Origin: Sphaerolaimus hirsutus
Lineage: Eukaryota > Nematoda > Chromadorea > Monhysterida > Sphaerolaimidae
Direction of reading: 5' to 3'
Length of the DNA stretch: 64,000 nt
Assembly (NCBI GenBank): GCA_964036195.1
Contig: OZ038451.1
Coordinates: 6,700,529 to 6,764,528, forward strand
The notes below the pieces were generated by a model. It was not told the DNA's origin. It did no database searches and saw nothing but the letters and a program-made list of their open reading frames with translations. A program made the translations under genes and the position numbers. This document shows positions 23,980 to 36,179 of this stretch, in pieces. The first letter of the stretch is position 1, and every line of letters begins with the position of its first letter.

Positions 23980-24859
23980 TACCGTATTTCTTCTAATAGA
24001 ACGGCATACCTCCAAAAGAAGGGCGCAGCCAATAGAACGGCAGGTTTTGGGACGGTTTTGCACTAACGAAAAGAATACAACGGCACCCTCCAATTCAACG
24101 GCAATTTTCAATAGAACAGTGGCTAGAAATTACGTTGGAAGTGCCAAAGCACAAAAATATAAAAATGGATAGCCAGAACACGTTCAAAGCATTCGAATAT
24201 ATACAGGGACGTAGCCAGGATTTTGAGCGGGGGGGGGGCGGATTGTATACGGAGCCCGGCGAACGGGGGGGGCGGCGCCCCCCCCCCTAAAATTTTACCC
24301 CTGTAGTAGGGGAATGGCGCCATGGCGCTGGCGCCATTCGTAGGCGCCACGCCATGGCGCCACTGGCGTTGCCATTGGCGCCAAAACACCAGTATACGTC
24401 TGTTTTTTACAGGGATATAGAGCGACATGGACAAGAATTGGGTCCATTTTCACTGACTTTGAAGCCGCGGGGACCAGTCAGCCAAAAATATATGCTGTGA
24501 AGGGAAAATGCGCGCTTGCGCGCAAAAATTTTTCAAACTGTCGACAAAATCGTTTTCTGGAAGTGCCATTTCTGGCACATTTTTTGGTCCGGCCCGGGAA
24601 GGGGGGGGGCGGCCGCCCCCCCCGCCCCCCCCCCTGGCTACGTCCTTGAATACATATTACATCACAAATTGAGGCCCTTATATTAAAACATTGCTCAAAG
24701 TTCATTGAAAAAGAAAACTATGCTCGAAGGAAAAATGTGTGAAAAATTTGGTTAAAAACTAAAACTAAAAATAAAACTGCCACCTCCATTAGAAAGGCAG
24801 GTGAAAAAGTTGACGAAAAAAAAATAAAACGGCGCTGTTCTATTAGACGAAACATGGTA
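23980..24859. mobile_element. Group C element containing a nested hAT-like element
   Basis: It starts TACCGTATTTCTTCTAATAG and ends TTCTATTAGACGAAACATGGTA. A CAGGGACGTAGCC element sits inside at 24204-24648. A group A copy begins at the very next base. Confidence 0.75.
24204..24648. mobile_element. hAT-like CAGGGACGTAGCCAGG element (445 bp)
   Basis: The left end is CAGGGACGTAGCCAGGATTT and the right end is the complement of CAAGGACGTAGCCAGG. Flanks AATATATA and AATACATA match at 7 of 8. The interior has GGCGCC palindromes and GGGGGGCGGCCGCCCCCC. Confidence 0.8.
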
Positions 24860-25100
24860 TACCGTATTTCCTCGAAATACCCCCCTCAAAATGGGCACTA
24901 TGAATTTGTGGTCCGGGAAATGCACAACAGACATTCAAAACACTTACTGTGTTACGTTAGAACATCGTTTATACCATCTACATCCTTATATAAGGCTGTA
25001 AAAACTTATAAATGGCGGTTATTGTTGCATTTTTCACGTTTTTCTCTCAAAATTTTCACTCTGAAAAAAACCCCCGGGGGTAATTCGAAGAAATACGGTA
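24860..25100. mobile_element. TACCGTA group A element, ~250-bp subtype
   Basis: TACCGTATTTCCTCGAAATA to AAATACGGTA, with the middle shared with 21116-21369 and 40805-41056. Confidence 0.82.
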
Positions 25101-25480
25101 GTCTCATGACTATAATAACGCAGTTCACATAACAAAATGAAATATAAAACTTTTATGTTCTTTAATGACACAAAGTTGCACACTCGGATAGAATCATATG
25201 AAATTTTCCGGTGAAAAAATCACATCGACGATTCATTAAAGTTTTTCTGGTTGAAAAATACCGTAACCATCGAATAGACCACCCCTTCAGTCAAGCATTA
25301 TAAAAAAATGCAGAGAAGTTGTTATTAAAAGGAAATGCAGTGATCACCGGACTGGTCACCGGCCAGTAGTCTTTTGGAACATACACAAAAATTTCTAAAA
25401 ATAATTTGAACTGCTCTATTCCGTGAAAGTAAATACTTGCATGAAACGTGAAACTGCAATGAAAAATACACTCATTTGGG

Positions 25481-25945
25481 CAGAGTTGTTAAAAGTTCTG
25501 AACTTTTTTCAAAGTAAACTTATGTAAAGTATTTCTCTTTTAATAACCCACAAGTACGGGAAGTGTAAAGTAATTTTTTCACTTTTACTCATGAGTAAAC
25601 GTGAGTAAACATAATTTTTCCTAGAAAACGTAAAAATGAGTAATTTTGAGAAATTTTGCCCCAATTTCCACTCAAAATCACTCATTTTTATCACTTTTTG
25701 CCCATTTTCACCTTCAAAATCAGTAGTCCATGCGCTCTATTATTAGTTCTCCCCCTCTTTCCGTTCTATATGTTGAAAAAGGCTGTAAAACCCATCTGAA
25801 ATACGTTTTCTGTACTTAAGTACTTTCAAAGAGTATATGCAAAAGCGAGTACAGGTACTATTTTCAGAGGAAACGTAACCGTATTTACCCAGTGCTGGAG
25901 TACACGTATTTTTCGAGTAAACGTAAATACCTTTTAACAACTATG
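25481..25945. mobile_element. hAT-like CATAGTTGTT element (465 bp)
   Basis: The ends are CAGAGTTGTTAAAAGT and CATAGTTGTTAAAAGG. The flanks CATTTGGG and CATTCTGG match at 6 of 8. The interior is rich in GTAAACGT words. Confidence 0.68.
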
Positions 25946-26391
25946 CATTCTGGTCGAAAAACAACAACAGATGAAGCGAAATGAAGTATTTAACAAGTGG
26001 GCTGCTGAAAAAAGAAAGATAGATTCTGCTATCCTCCTATTGCTTTACATTAGTTAGATAAATTGTATCTATTTATGTACATATGAATAGTCTACTGACC
26101 CCAGACTTTACAGCGAATACTACCGTATCTCGTCTGAATAAAGAACCACAGAATTATATAGTTTCTCATCATGAATATCACATTGTGTTTATGATCGGCG
26201 AATTCAGTGCATACATTGTTGTGTAACATTATTCATCCAATTATGGTGACATTTTCTGTAAATAGCAATGCTTTTTTACCTTATCGGTCCGCAAACTACT
26301 AGGACAGCGCTTTTACAGACACAGTGGTTCAACTTATACACAATGACGATATGTACACAGTGTATCATTACACCAGGGAAGTAGTCCAGAG
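25946..26391. other. No gene seen
   Basis: AT-rich unassigned sequence with a TACCGTATCTCGTCTGAATA word at 26122. Confidence 0.4.
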
Positions 26392-26640
26392 GGCACTCGC
26401 AGACCCTGTAAAAGACCCTGTAAAGTGTAAAGACCCTGCAAAATGTGTCATGTATCATCAAATCAAATCACATCAAATCAAAATTTATCAAATCTTACTT
26501 TATCGTACTTGTTGACATAAGATTTGGATACAAAAACATATGATTTGGATACAGGGTCTTTTACATGACACATGACATTTTACAGGGTCTGTGACACTTT
26601 ACAGGGTCTTTTACAGGGTCTGGGAGTGGCACCAGGAGTA
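26392..26640. mobile_element. AGACCCTGTAAA-word element
   Basis: Repeated AGACCCTGTAAA on the left mirrors TTTACAGGGTCT on the right, around CAAATCAAATC repeats. It ends CTGGGAGTGGCACCAGG, the same border as the copies near 31420 and 40040. Confidence 0.72.
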
Positions 26641-26690
26641 GGGTCCAAACGGGATCCCAATCCCGAAATGTCAATCCCATTTGAACCCTA
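26639..26690. mobile_element. 52-bp TAGGGTTCAAACGGGATCCC miniature
   Basis: TAGGGTCCAAACGGGATCCC at the left and TCCCATTTGAACCCTA at the right. It is a minimal copy of the element at 54261-54839. Confidence 0.7.
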
Positions 26691-28159
26691 TCCATGGGTG
26701 CGGTTTAGTTGTGTAAAAAGTGCCAGGAATTTGATGCCAATCGGCAAAAGTTCCATTGCACTTTTCTGTGCCACAGCGCCAAGTACCAAGGGACCATGAC
26801 ACCAAGTTAAGTGACAGAATCAGACACTACTTGAGTGGCAAGTTACTGTACCATGTTCTAATTTACTTTACTTAAAAAGTAATAACTGGGGTTCAAGTGC
26901 AATTCCAATTCCAAATCCTGACAAATGGCATGATTTCCTGTCCTTACCCAAACACCACAGTCAAAATTTATAACTTTCTAATCCCAATCACAATCCCAAA
27001 AACTCAATCTTATTGGAACTACAATAAAAATATTTTTAAAAATATTAGACTTGGTTATTAGAAATTAGAAAACGATGCTGTGGTCTTTAAAAAGTTATCT
27101 TAAATATGTACATGTCAAAAAACATATAAATAAATACAATGGTGCACACTTCCAGAAATATACCCTGTCCCACTACTTTCCGTACACACCGGAAGGGAAT
27201 GCTTGATAATCACACTGAAAATAACAGGGTGCAGCGTTAAAGGAATTATGGTGATTTGCATGCAATTTCCAATGCATGGAAATCAGAGAATCCTGAAAAT
27301 TCATAGGTTTATTCTATGCAAGTGATTTATTGCGAGGCAAAAAATTGAACGCTTGCTGTGTTGTGTTTGAAACTTGTCTACGTCAAATTTACATCAATCA
27401 AAGTTGTGTCAAGTGACATTTCTCCAGTTACCGTATGCACTTAAATATTATTAGGTATTTATTAGAATCTCTGCCCTGGTTCAAATTTTTATGTCAAAGT
27501 CACAAAAAAATAACATTAAAAAATTTATACATCACATGATGTCAACAACATGGGCAGCATTGACAACAAATCCACAATACAAAGCACCCACTTTTACACA
27601 AAACAGTAAAGACACACATCAAATCAAGTGAAACTAGGCACAAAACATTTTGAGTGCAAATGACATACATATAGCAAATGCGCGCTGATGTGATGTGACA
27701 ATGACATTCCATAAATCAATCTGAATAAACTATTTCACATCAGTATTTCCCCAGTGTTCTGTGCATTTCACAATTACACAGAGCTGGCTGCAAAATTTAT
27801 GTTCTCTATTCATCAAAATTTATTCAGCCCGCACATGTGTATACATAAAAATACCATTATTTTATCTATCCGCTGTATTTTATCTGTGCATGTGACAGAA
27901 CTGTATCTTAAAATATATTTCCCATTATGTTTATTCGCAATGACACATGCAAATACAGTCGGTCAACCGTGAAATTTGGTATTTAAACAAAGTACAAAAA
28001 AGTGACAACAAAAAGTGACCATACAAAATGTGACACTGATCACACTTCACTTTGCAGTCGTTATTTCACACAAAAAAATACAAAAAAAGTGCAAAAATAT
28101 GACTAACTAAATACACAGAGCCAGCAAATAAATGAAAGAACTTGTTTCTTATGCTGCAG
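26691..28159. other. No gene seen
   Basis: A degenerate CAATCCCAA tract (26890-27010) recalls the CCCGAT elements. Otherwise AT-rich unassigned sequence. Confidence 0.4.
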
Positions 28160-28351
28160 GGGGGCCGTCTGAATAACAATTGTTCAAAATGCCAGATGGA
28201 AACTAATAATTTATGCATGTTGTGTATGGATGGAAATGTTATTGGATTGAATGTGGAACTGAAAGCAGTAATAAACCCGTGTGGATTCAGTTTAAGCAGA
28301 ATTGCCATTCGGATTTTGATAGATCTGGGGTCAATTCCGCAAGTGGAATAA
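28160..28351 (+). CDS. Possible exon of an unknown cysteine-containing protein
   Basis: A good acceptor (GTTTCTTATGCTGCAG) opens a phase-0 frame of 63 codons to TAA at 28349. It reads GGRLNNNCSKCQMETNNLC and continues MLCMDG, INPCGF and LGSIPQVE. Composition and cysteine spacing look like protein, and no repeat explains it. I do not recognise the family and cannot find partner exons, so it may be a pseudogene piece or a terminal exon of a gene whose other parts I missed. Confidence 0.35.
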   Translation, partial: GGRLNNNCSKCQMETNNLCMLCMDGNVIGLNVELKAVINPCGFSLSRIAIRILIDLGSIPQVE

Positions 28352-28384
28352 AAAAAGGAAGTGAGAAGTGAAATGAGAAGTGAA

Positions 28385-29146
28385 GGAATCATTCGAGGGG
28401 GGGGGGTTATTCGAGGGGGTATCATTTCGTCAGAAATTTTGGTGAAGGATCGTAGTAAGGAATGGGCATTTACATAGATTAAACAGGACACATATATTCA
28501 AGTACCTATCCAGGGGGTTGGGGGGGGTGCTGCAGCCCCCCTACCTGGATGAGACCTGAAAAACTCAATGAAAATCAAAGTTTTTGTGATAATTTTTTAG
28601 GTCTTTTACAAAATGTGACTCTTGTAAAATAACCCCCCCCCCTTGAATAACGCCCCTCTTGAATAACCCCCCTCTGAGTATTTTATATGTATATCCACAA
28701 TGTGTATTTGACTGATTCAGATGCCAATGAACATGAATTTTAGCATGGATACCTTGTTTTGATTGTTACTGAACTGTTAAATACCCGGTTTATATGAGTT
28801 GGAGGAATGCATTCATACAATGGATAATATTCAAGTTCTGAGGAAAAATTAAGTCCTTCCTTGAATAACTCCCCCTCCAAAACTTTTGACGATATAATAA
28901 CCCGCTAGAGTCTTTTTCAAAGATATACGGTAAATGTATTTATATAAACTAGTTTATGTGTAGCTGTGATAAAAATAGGCAGCAATTAATACATCATGTA
29001 CATTGCATACATCATGTGCATTATTTCAGACTGGGGGTATTTCGAGTTGTGGTTTTTATCAGCTCGCTCAGACCTGGGATGGGGATATTTCACGGCGGGG
29101 GTGGGGGGGATCAATTCAAGCGGGGACACTTCCAGTAAATACGGTA
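28385..29146. mobile_element. Group B element interrupted by other repeats
   Basis: The left-hand part (TTCGTCAGAAATTTTGGTGA) and the right-hand part (CATCATGTACATTGCATACA, ending AAATACGGTA at 29146) belong to group B. Between them lie C-rich CTTGAATAACCCCC pieces of group D type and a CTATCCAGGGGG...CCTACCTGGAT fragment. Confidence 0.55.
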
Positions 29147-29648
29147 GATGAATAAGTAACTAGAAGATTGTGCGTGTATGACGTATTTTCGATTTTTCGG
29201 GTAGATGAAAATACTCTCACATATGGACAGCTACTCTTCCTTGCAGAGCTAATGACCACTGAAAAAATGGTAATCTGATTCCCTCATGTTGTCAGGTTTT
29301 CACTGAAATTACATAACAAAGTTGAAAAATGATGTCCTACTCATATTACCGTACCCATATGCCGTAGCTATGTATTAATTTATAAATAAAAATCAATTTT
29401 GAGTGATTTCTCAGTTTTCAACTGAAGCGCGGGAAAAAAACTTTGGTTATTTCCGGCCATGAAAATTGCAATAGTGATTGTACTTTTTGTGTGGCGCTGA
29501 GTAATGCTGCCTCACATGTAGCATTCAAAAAAATCACAGATTTTTTGGAAAATATATATAAATATGTCACTCCAAATTACTGAAAAAATATCAATATATA
29601 TAAATCACTCTAGGTCTCAAGAAAATATAATTAAATTACTGAAAAAAT
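29147..29648. other. No gene seen
   Basis: AT-rich unassigned sequence. Confidence 0.4.
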
Positions 29649-31008
29649 CGTGCTTTCCAGTCACGTGACGGACACCTTCCACACTTTCCGGACACCTTCC
29701 CGGTCACGTCCGGCACCCTATTTTTGATTTTAGTGACGCCCCATCTCCAGTTCTAGGGCGCGCCAGAAGCTGAAACTTGGGGAAGGTATTGGTGCAACCC
29801 CCCTCCACTTCGCATGAATTTGGGGGGTCGCGGCGACCACTCTCAGGGTGGGTCGCCCTAAGTGCAAATTTTTTTTGGCTTTTTTGGTGTCCCACAGCAG
29901 GTCCGGCTCGCGCTGATTTCTGAAATCTAAAATTTTGGGGATGTGTTACTAACACCACTCCCCTACTATACACTATTCAATAATGTGAGATAAATGTGAA
30001 ATTTCTAAAAAATTCTCTTATTCTCTAGAAAACACCACTCCCCAATAGATGGATGGCAAAAAATTCACTTTTTGGAACTTTTTTATTAGACACTTGAAGA
30101 GCTGGTTTACGATACTTAAAAGGGGACGGTTTGATGTTTAAAGTTATGTAAAGAACCATACCTCTAAAATGCATGCATTGCAAAATATACTGGGGGGAAT
30201 TTCAAAGTGTAAATTTTGTAAATTTTTGTTCCTGCAATGATGTCATTATGGACGGGGCCTCGCCGTAATGAAAACCCGGACGTAATGAAAGCCTGGACGT
30301 AATGTATGCCTACCCGGCCGTAATGAAAGCCTGGCCGTAATGTAGCATCCCCTACATTACAGCCAGGCTTTCATTACGGCCGGGTAGGCATACATTACAG
30401 CCAGGCTTTCATTACGGCTGGGTTTTCATTACGGCCGCTACACCCTCGTCATGAAATTCCCCCCAAGTAAATTTTGCAATGCAGGCATTCTAGAGGTATG
30501 GTTCCTTATATAACTTTAAACATCAAACCCTTCCCTTTAAAGTATCATAAACCATCTCTTCAAGTGTCTAATAAAAAAGTTCCAAAAAGTGCATTTTTTG
30601 TCATCCATCTATTTGGGAGTGGTGTTTTTTAGAGAATAAGCGTATTTTTGAGAAATTTTCACATTAATCTCACATTATTGAATAGTGTATAGTAGGGGAG
30701 TGGTGTTGATAACACATCCCCAAAATTTTTGATTTATACCCCTCCCACAGCTCAGAAATCAGCGGGTGCCGGACCTGCTGTGGGACACCAAAAAAGCCAA
30801 AAAAGAATTTTGTACATAGGGCGACCCACCCTGAGTGGGGTCGCTGCGACCCCTCCAATTCATGCAAAGTAGAGGGGGGGTTGCGCCAATATCTCCCCCA
30901 AGCTTCAGCCTCTGGGGCGCCCTAGAACTGGGGATAGGATGTAAGAAGTAAAATAAAAAATGGGTGCCGGGCGTGACCGGGAAGGTGTTTATATATCTGG
31001 TAAGCACG
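29649..31008. repeat. 1.36-kb foldback (long inverted repeat)
   Basis: Arms of roughly 650-680 bases mirror each other around about 30347. CGGTCACGTCCGGCACC at 29701 pairs with GGTGCCGGGCGTGACCGG at 30963, and AACACCACTCCCC at 29949 and 30041 pairs with GGGGAGTGGTGTT on the other arm. The centre is made of alternating GTAATGAAAGCCTGG words. Both outer edges run into GATAGATAGC-type sequence. Confidence 0.82.
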
Positions 31009-31243
31009 ATTTTGAAGGTGAAAAACTATAAAAAGTTGCGAAGTTGGTGATTTTGAGCGAAAATTGGTGCAAAATTTCTCAAAAACCACTCCAGATAGAT
31101 AGATAGCTGAGCAATTTGGGGGGGGGTCTTTGGGGGTAGTAGGCAAAAAAATTTCCTCGGGATAGATAGATAGCTGAGCGGCCTCCGACATGGATAGATA
31201 GCTGGCCGATTTTGGGGGGAGCTGCCCCCCCTAGGAGACCCCT
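31009..31243. mobile_element. CAGGGGTCTCC element, right part
   Basis: It carries the GATAGATAGCTGAGC and TTTGGGGGTAGTAG words and ends CTAGGAGACCCCTG. Its left half is replaced by the foldback. Confidence 0.65.
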
Positions 31244-31294
31244 GGTCATGTGTATCCAAACCTTCTTTATATCCAAATATTTTTTCAAAAAGTA

Positions 31295-31432
31295 AGATTT
31301 GGATACACATGACACTTTACAGGGTCTATTTCGTGACAATTGACATTTTGCATGACACGTCACATTACAGGGTCTTTTACACTTTACAGGGTCTTTTACA
31401 AGGTCTTTCACAGGGTCTGGGAGTGGCACCAG
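31295..31432. mobile_element. AGACCCTGTAAA-word element, right part
   Basis: TTTACAGGGTCT repeats end in CTGGGAGTGGCACCAGG. The matching left arm is missing. Confidence 0.6.
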
Positions 31433-31609
31433 GGGTATGTTGAATTCGATAAACTACCGTCGATAAAATCGAAAATGACTCATTTTCGTGAACTCAAATG
31501 TGTTGAAAACAGATTTACGACTGCCCGAAATTTAGGGTGTAACATTTTTAGTGTGTGGACGAGTTACACTGAATCTTAATTACAGGAATTATGGTAGTCA
31601 AGCGCAAAG

Positions 31610-32053
31610 TACCGTATTATCTCGAACTATACCCCTTGAATTAACTCCCCCCCCCTCGAATAAACCCCCCTCAAAATGGGCTGGGGAAATAATAACCCCC
31701 CCCCTCGAAACCCCCCCCCCCTAGGAATGATGTACATCATGGACATAATAAATACGTCATGTATGCAATGTACACGATGTATATGCCTGTTAATTTGCAT
31801 TGCAACTACACATAGACTAGTTTGTGTAGCTATCAACGTTTTATTGTACAAATGTCTCCTGTTTTGACACATTTATTACCTGTTTTGGGTATGCAAATGC
31901 CTACTATTTACTACGAAACTTACGAAAATTTCTGGCGAAATAATGAAACCACCCCTCGAATAACCCCCCCCCCCCCGATTTAACCCCTCCCCCCTCAAAT
32001 TTTGCTGGCGAAACAATAAACCCCCATGGGTTGTTTTTCGAGGTAATACGGTA
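31610..32053. mobile_element. TACCGTA group B element, full length (444 bp)
   Basis: TACCGTATTATCTCGAACTA to GAGGTAATACGGTA, with CATCATGGACATAATAAATA and CACATAGACTAGTTTGTGTA in the middle. Orientation is opposite to 23208-23595. Confidence 0.82.
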
Positions 32054-32389
32054 TATCTATTGCGGGCATTACTTAAACAGATAATTCGAATAAAAACAAT
32101 CTTACACATATAAAATTTAAAAAATACACATCCAAAGTTATCTACAAATTTTCAGATCCACCACGATTTTGAGTTGCCCAAGAAAGGTGAACAACACAAA
32201 AGCGATCGCATTTGCTAACCGACATCAATGGCGATCAATCAAGAAATCAAAAAGATCTCATACACATGCGAAACGCATTTGCATCCATCCGACTCAAAGT
32301 GCATTCATTCTCGGGTGCTGTTATTATGTTTTACCCACCCCCCCTTAAAAAGTGCATTCAAGTGAATGGACTTTGTAAGTTCTGGGGGG

Positions 32390-32892
32390 TGTAGTTATTA
32401 AAACGTATTTACGTTTACTCGGTAATTACGTATACTCGAGTACTGCGTAAATACGTTTAGGTTTCCTCACGATAACAAAAATACTTAGATTTACGTTTTC
32501 CAACGAAAAAAAGTATTTTACCCACGTTTTACGCAGTGTAAAAGTAAAAAAAATACTTTACGTTTTCCGTACTCAGCCGTCAGTAAAAAATACTCAGTCG
32601 TCGGTTGCAAAAATAGCAGCGGAAATGATAGAAGCTGCGATATGTAGAGAAAGCGAGGACTTTCGCTTTTGCTTTTACTCATTTTTATGTCTTCCTAGGT
32701 ACAAAATCGAAAACAATTCTTGCTTTTATGTTTTAACTGAGTCAAAATACTGGTATTTACGTTTACACACGTTTTACGCAGCGTAAAAGTAAAAAAATAC
32801 TTTACGTTTTCTGTACTCAGGGGTGAGTAAAAATAAGATGCTTTACGTTTACGTTTACTTCAAAAAAAAGTTCAGTACTTTTAACAACTCTG
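32390..32892. mobile_element. hAT-like CATAGTTGTT element (503 bp)
   Basis: The ends are TGTAGTTATTAAAACG and CAGAGTTGTTAAAAGT. The flanks CTGGGGGG (32382-32389) and CCGGGGGG (32893-32900) match at 7 of 8. Confidence 0.72.
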
Positions 32893-32900
32893 CCGGGGGG

Positions 32901-33275
32901 CTGTCACACCAAGAGAAACATCTTATGAATAATATGCGATATTCATGCAAATTCCGATCCCAAAGTGCTGCAGACATAGAATAAATGATGTAGGAAATAG
33001 GATGAAACATGAGATGCGTGTTGTACACTTGCGTATTAATATACATACCGCAGAGATATTTGCATGTTGATGGGGAACTAAGTACGCACTATGTATTATT
33101 TATAGATACATACATACGTACACATTCACTTCTCGGTAAGAACTATTTCACTCAAATAGTATTATTACATACACACATGACTGCACGCAGTGCAATAGAC
33201 AGGCAGCCTCAGTATTTGATGAATGGAAAACATTAGGCATCGACTTAAAAAAGACAAATACATCATGCTGCTCTA
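32901..33275. other. No gene seen
   Basis: AT-rich unassigned sequence. Confidence 0.4.
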
Positions 33276-33427
33276 CAGGGTGGCAATTTTGGAATATGTA
33301 GCAGTAAATTTCCTTGCAAAAATTGTAAAAATTGAATAATTTGGTGAGAAAGTCTGAACCAGAAGGTGATTAAATGGCAGCAATGTAAGAAAAAAACATG
33401 GGAAAAACAACCAATTTACCCACCCTG
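33276..33427. mobile_element. Mariner-type MITE (152 bp)
   Basis: CAGGGTGGCAATTTTGG at the left pairs with CCAATTTACCCACCCTG at the right. TA flanks both ends (33274-33275 and 33428-33429). Confidence 0.72.
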
Positions 33428-33932
33428 TAGATCCTGTTCATATCTACTTTATAACTGCAACACAAACACAAAAACTGCAGCACATTGCAGCAGTGGTAAT
33501 AATGTGAATGTATTATAAAACTGAGTAGTTCCCTGGCTGTCCATGTGTATTTGCCCATGGAAAATCAATCAAGGACACACAAAGCATTGCCATACATAAT
33601 ATTTACATATTTCACATGTGTATGATACACAAAATGGCAAATTGATTTAACAAAAAGCAAAATGCCCTTATGTCAGAGAACAAATACATAGTCTTGCAAA
33701 ATTTCTGCACACTGGGGGAAACATGTGGCAGATGTGGCCATCAAGGGGTATTGTCACTATTTAATTTCAGTAGTCAAACATTTTACATTTAAGAATTTGA
33801 ACTATTATATTCCTGGTGACAAATAAAACACCAACACTGCCAAGTTTTAGTGCCTTCTGCAGTTGAAAATTTGGCAACTGTTCCGTATTTGTACAAATGG
33901 CTTCTGTGTTTACATAACCAGGGAACACCGCT

Positions 33933-33937
<5 letters not shown>

Positions 33938-33974
<37 letters not shown>
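33938..33974 (+). repeat. (CA)n microsatellite
   Basis: About 18 uninterrupted CA units. The reverse frames translate to Cys-Val repeats and are not genes. Confidence 0.97.
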
Positions 33975-33975
<1 letters not shown>

Positions 33976-34766
33976 GTATGTATTTATGCATATTTGTAGC
34001 CTTTGAGCATATTTACACCAATTGATTCCAAATGGGGTGTAAGCCATCAGTAAAACTTAAAAACCTGTGTCAACAAAACTGTTAAAATCCAATTGACATG
34101 TCTGCCATGTTGCCCCATTGAAATGCACTGCATTTGGTTGTATTATTCACAGAATGTACCCCCTCCCCAATGAAATGCATGCAACAATAAAAATGTTCAT
34201 TTCCAACCAAAGATTTTCAACCACTTTTGGGTGCATCATAAAAATGTTTTGTAATGTAAATATGCAGGCCAGCCCCATACACATGGGGATTTCAGAGATG
34301 CAAAATGCTGGGGGAAGACTATAAAATTGCTTTCTTATTTAGATCAAGATTTTTTTGCCTGATAACACTCTTACACACATTTTGAAAGATGTGAAAATAA
34401 ACTGAATTGTGTGCCATGTGATAAACAACACATAAACGCTACTTTGGCAGAGAAATATTGTACAACTTTGCACCAATGTAATTAGAGAATTTCTACTCAA
34501 AATGACTCCTGTCCAGATGTACTCTGTCATTTGATGCAATCAAACAAAATTGCCCACATCGAATGCAGTTTGCACTGCAATAAATCCGGCTAAAACTAAA
34601 TCAATAAAAATATACCACATGTACACATGTATAGACTCATGTTGACACAATAATTGCCTAGGTATATTTTTTATGTAATGGACCGAACACGATAAATACA
34701 TGGTATTTACCGCTTTTTAAATGATGCTGGGATGGCAGGGAATACTGAAAACGTAATAAAATGATC
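33975..34766. other. No gene seen
   Basis: AT-rich unassigned sequence without recognisable repeats. Confidence 0.4.
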
Positions 34767-35001
34767 TACCGTAAATCAGCGATTAGTTAGCCACCTTGAA
34801 TAGTACCGCCTGTCAGTCGAAAAATAGAAAAAAATTAATCCCACTTGAATTAACCCCCAGCCAGCCAATTGAAAAAATCAGAATTATTGCACATTTAACG
34901 TTATTTCAACATAATGAGATTTGGTTGAGAACAGTGACGTCAAAATAGAAAAGTCCACGGAAAAAAAATTCACCAGGGGAACTATTCGAAGATCTACGGT
35001 A
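34767..35001. mobile_element. TACCGTA group D element (235 bp)
   Basis: TACCGTAAATCAGCGATTAG at the left and CTATTCGAAGATCTACGGTA at the right. It is degenerate. Confidence 0.68.
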
Positions 35002-35138
35002 AAATTCTAAAATATATTATTCTCTGCGTACCAAACGCTATAAACAATGTCCATGTCGTCATCGTTTATAAAATGAAAACTACTCCAAAAAATAATAATT
35101 GAAAACGTTTCATGACAGAAAAAAAACGTTTTCTTACT

Positions 35139-35670
35139 TACCGTATTTCCTCGAATACGGAAGAACGAACGACGAACGGTGTCTGGTCGAACGACCCCCC
35201 CCCCCTCTAAATAGACCTCACTCCCTCGAAATAAGCCTCACCTCCTCGAAATAGACCTCACCCCCTCGAAATAGACCTCACCCCCTCGAAATAGACCCCA
35301 CTCCCTCGAAATACCCCGTCGAAATAGACCTCACCCTTTCGAAATGCCCCCCCCCCAAATAGTTTATACAGAACGTAAATGACAAAAATGACAAAGCTAC
35401 GGTTTGTGATCCGGGAAACGTACAACACATGTTAGAAACAATGACTGTGTTATGCTATATAAGTCTATAGAGTCTTATACCTGGCGGTTTTTGTTGCATT
35501 TTTCAATGTCTGTGTACGTTACAAACAACAATTGAGTACTGGGATTTCAAAAAAAATTCTGGCGAAATAATAAACCCCCCCTCGAAATACCCTCCTCGTT
35601 TAACCCCCCCCCCTCAAAATTGTCACTCTGAAAAATAAACCCCCTGGGGGTATTTCGAGGAAATACGGTA
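35139..35670. mobile_element. TACCGTA group A element with internal tandem expansion (532 bp)
   Basis: Full-length group A copy. Its left C-rich zone is expanded into about six copies of a ~19-22-bp unit, CCCTCGAAATAGACCTCAC, at 35211-35340. Confidence 0.82.
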
Positions 35671-35781
35671 TATTTTATTTTTGTTAAAGTGGATACATAA
35701 GTGTTACGCTGTCGCGTTGTTGCTCAAGACATAAGTATGTGCGCATGTAAACTGTGCTGTCCATTAAGTACACATACTAAA

Positions 35782-35911
35782 CACCGAATTTCTTCTAATA
35801 GAACGGAATACTCATTCCAATAGGCATACGGCACCTACAATAGAACGACAGGTAAAAAGTACAAAATTGATGAAATAATTGAATGGCACACGTCGATTAG
35901 GAGAAATACAG
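35782..35911. mobile_element. TACCGTA group C miniature (about 130 bp)
   Basis: It begins ACCGAATTTCTTCTAATAGA and ends GATTAGGAGAAATACAGTG. Confidence 0.6.
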
Positions 35912-35940
35912 TGCAAGCTGAAAATATTTGCCTCTATACC

Positions 35941-36179
35941 TACCGTATTTCCTCGAAATACCCCCCGGGGGGTGATTGTTTCATAGTGGTCCCGAGAGGG
36001 GGGGGTTAAACGAGGGGGGGGGTATTTCGAGGGGGGGGGGGGGTATTATTTCACAAGAAAATTTTTGAAAACCAAGTACGAAATTGTCGTCTGAAACGTA
36101 CGCAGACGTCGAAAAAGGCAACAAAAACCGCCATTTATAAGGTTCTGTAGACTAATATTAGTACGTAGATGGTATAAAC
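35941..36179. mobile_element. Group A element, left half, truncated by a hAT-like insertion
   Basis: TACCGTATTTCCTCGAAATA through the group A middle to GATGGTATAAAC, where CAAGGACGTACGCAGG begins. The right half is not found after the insertion. Confidence 0.65.

Noticed and set aside
33767..33991. Open frames encoding Cys-Val repeats
   Set aside because: Translation of the (CA)n microsatellite.
35211..35340. CRISPR-like array
   Set aside because: The units are contiguous, lack unique spacers and belong to a transposon end in an animal genome.
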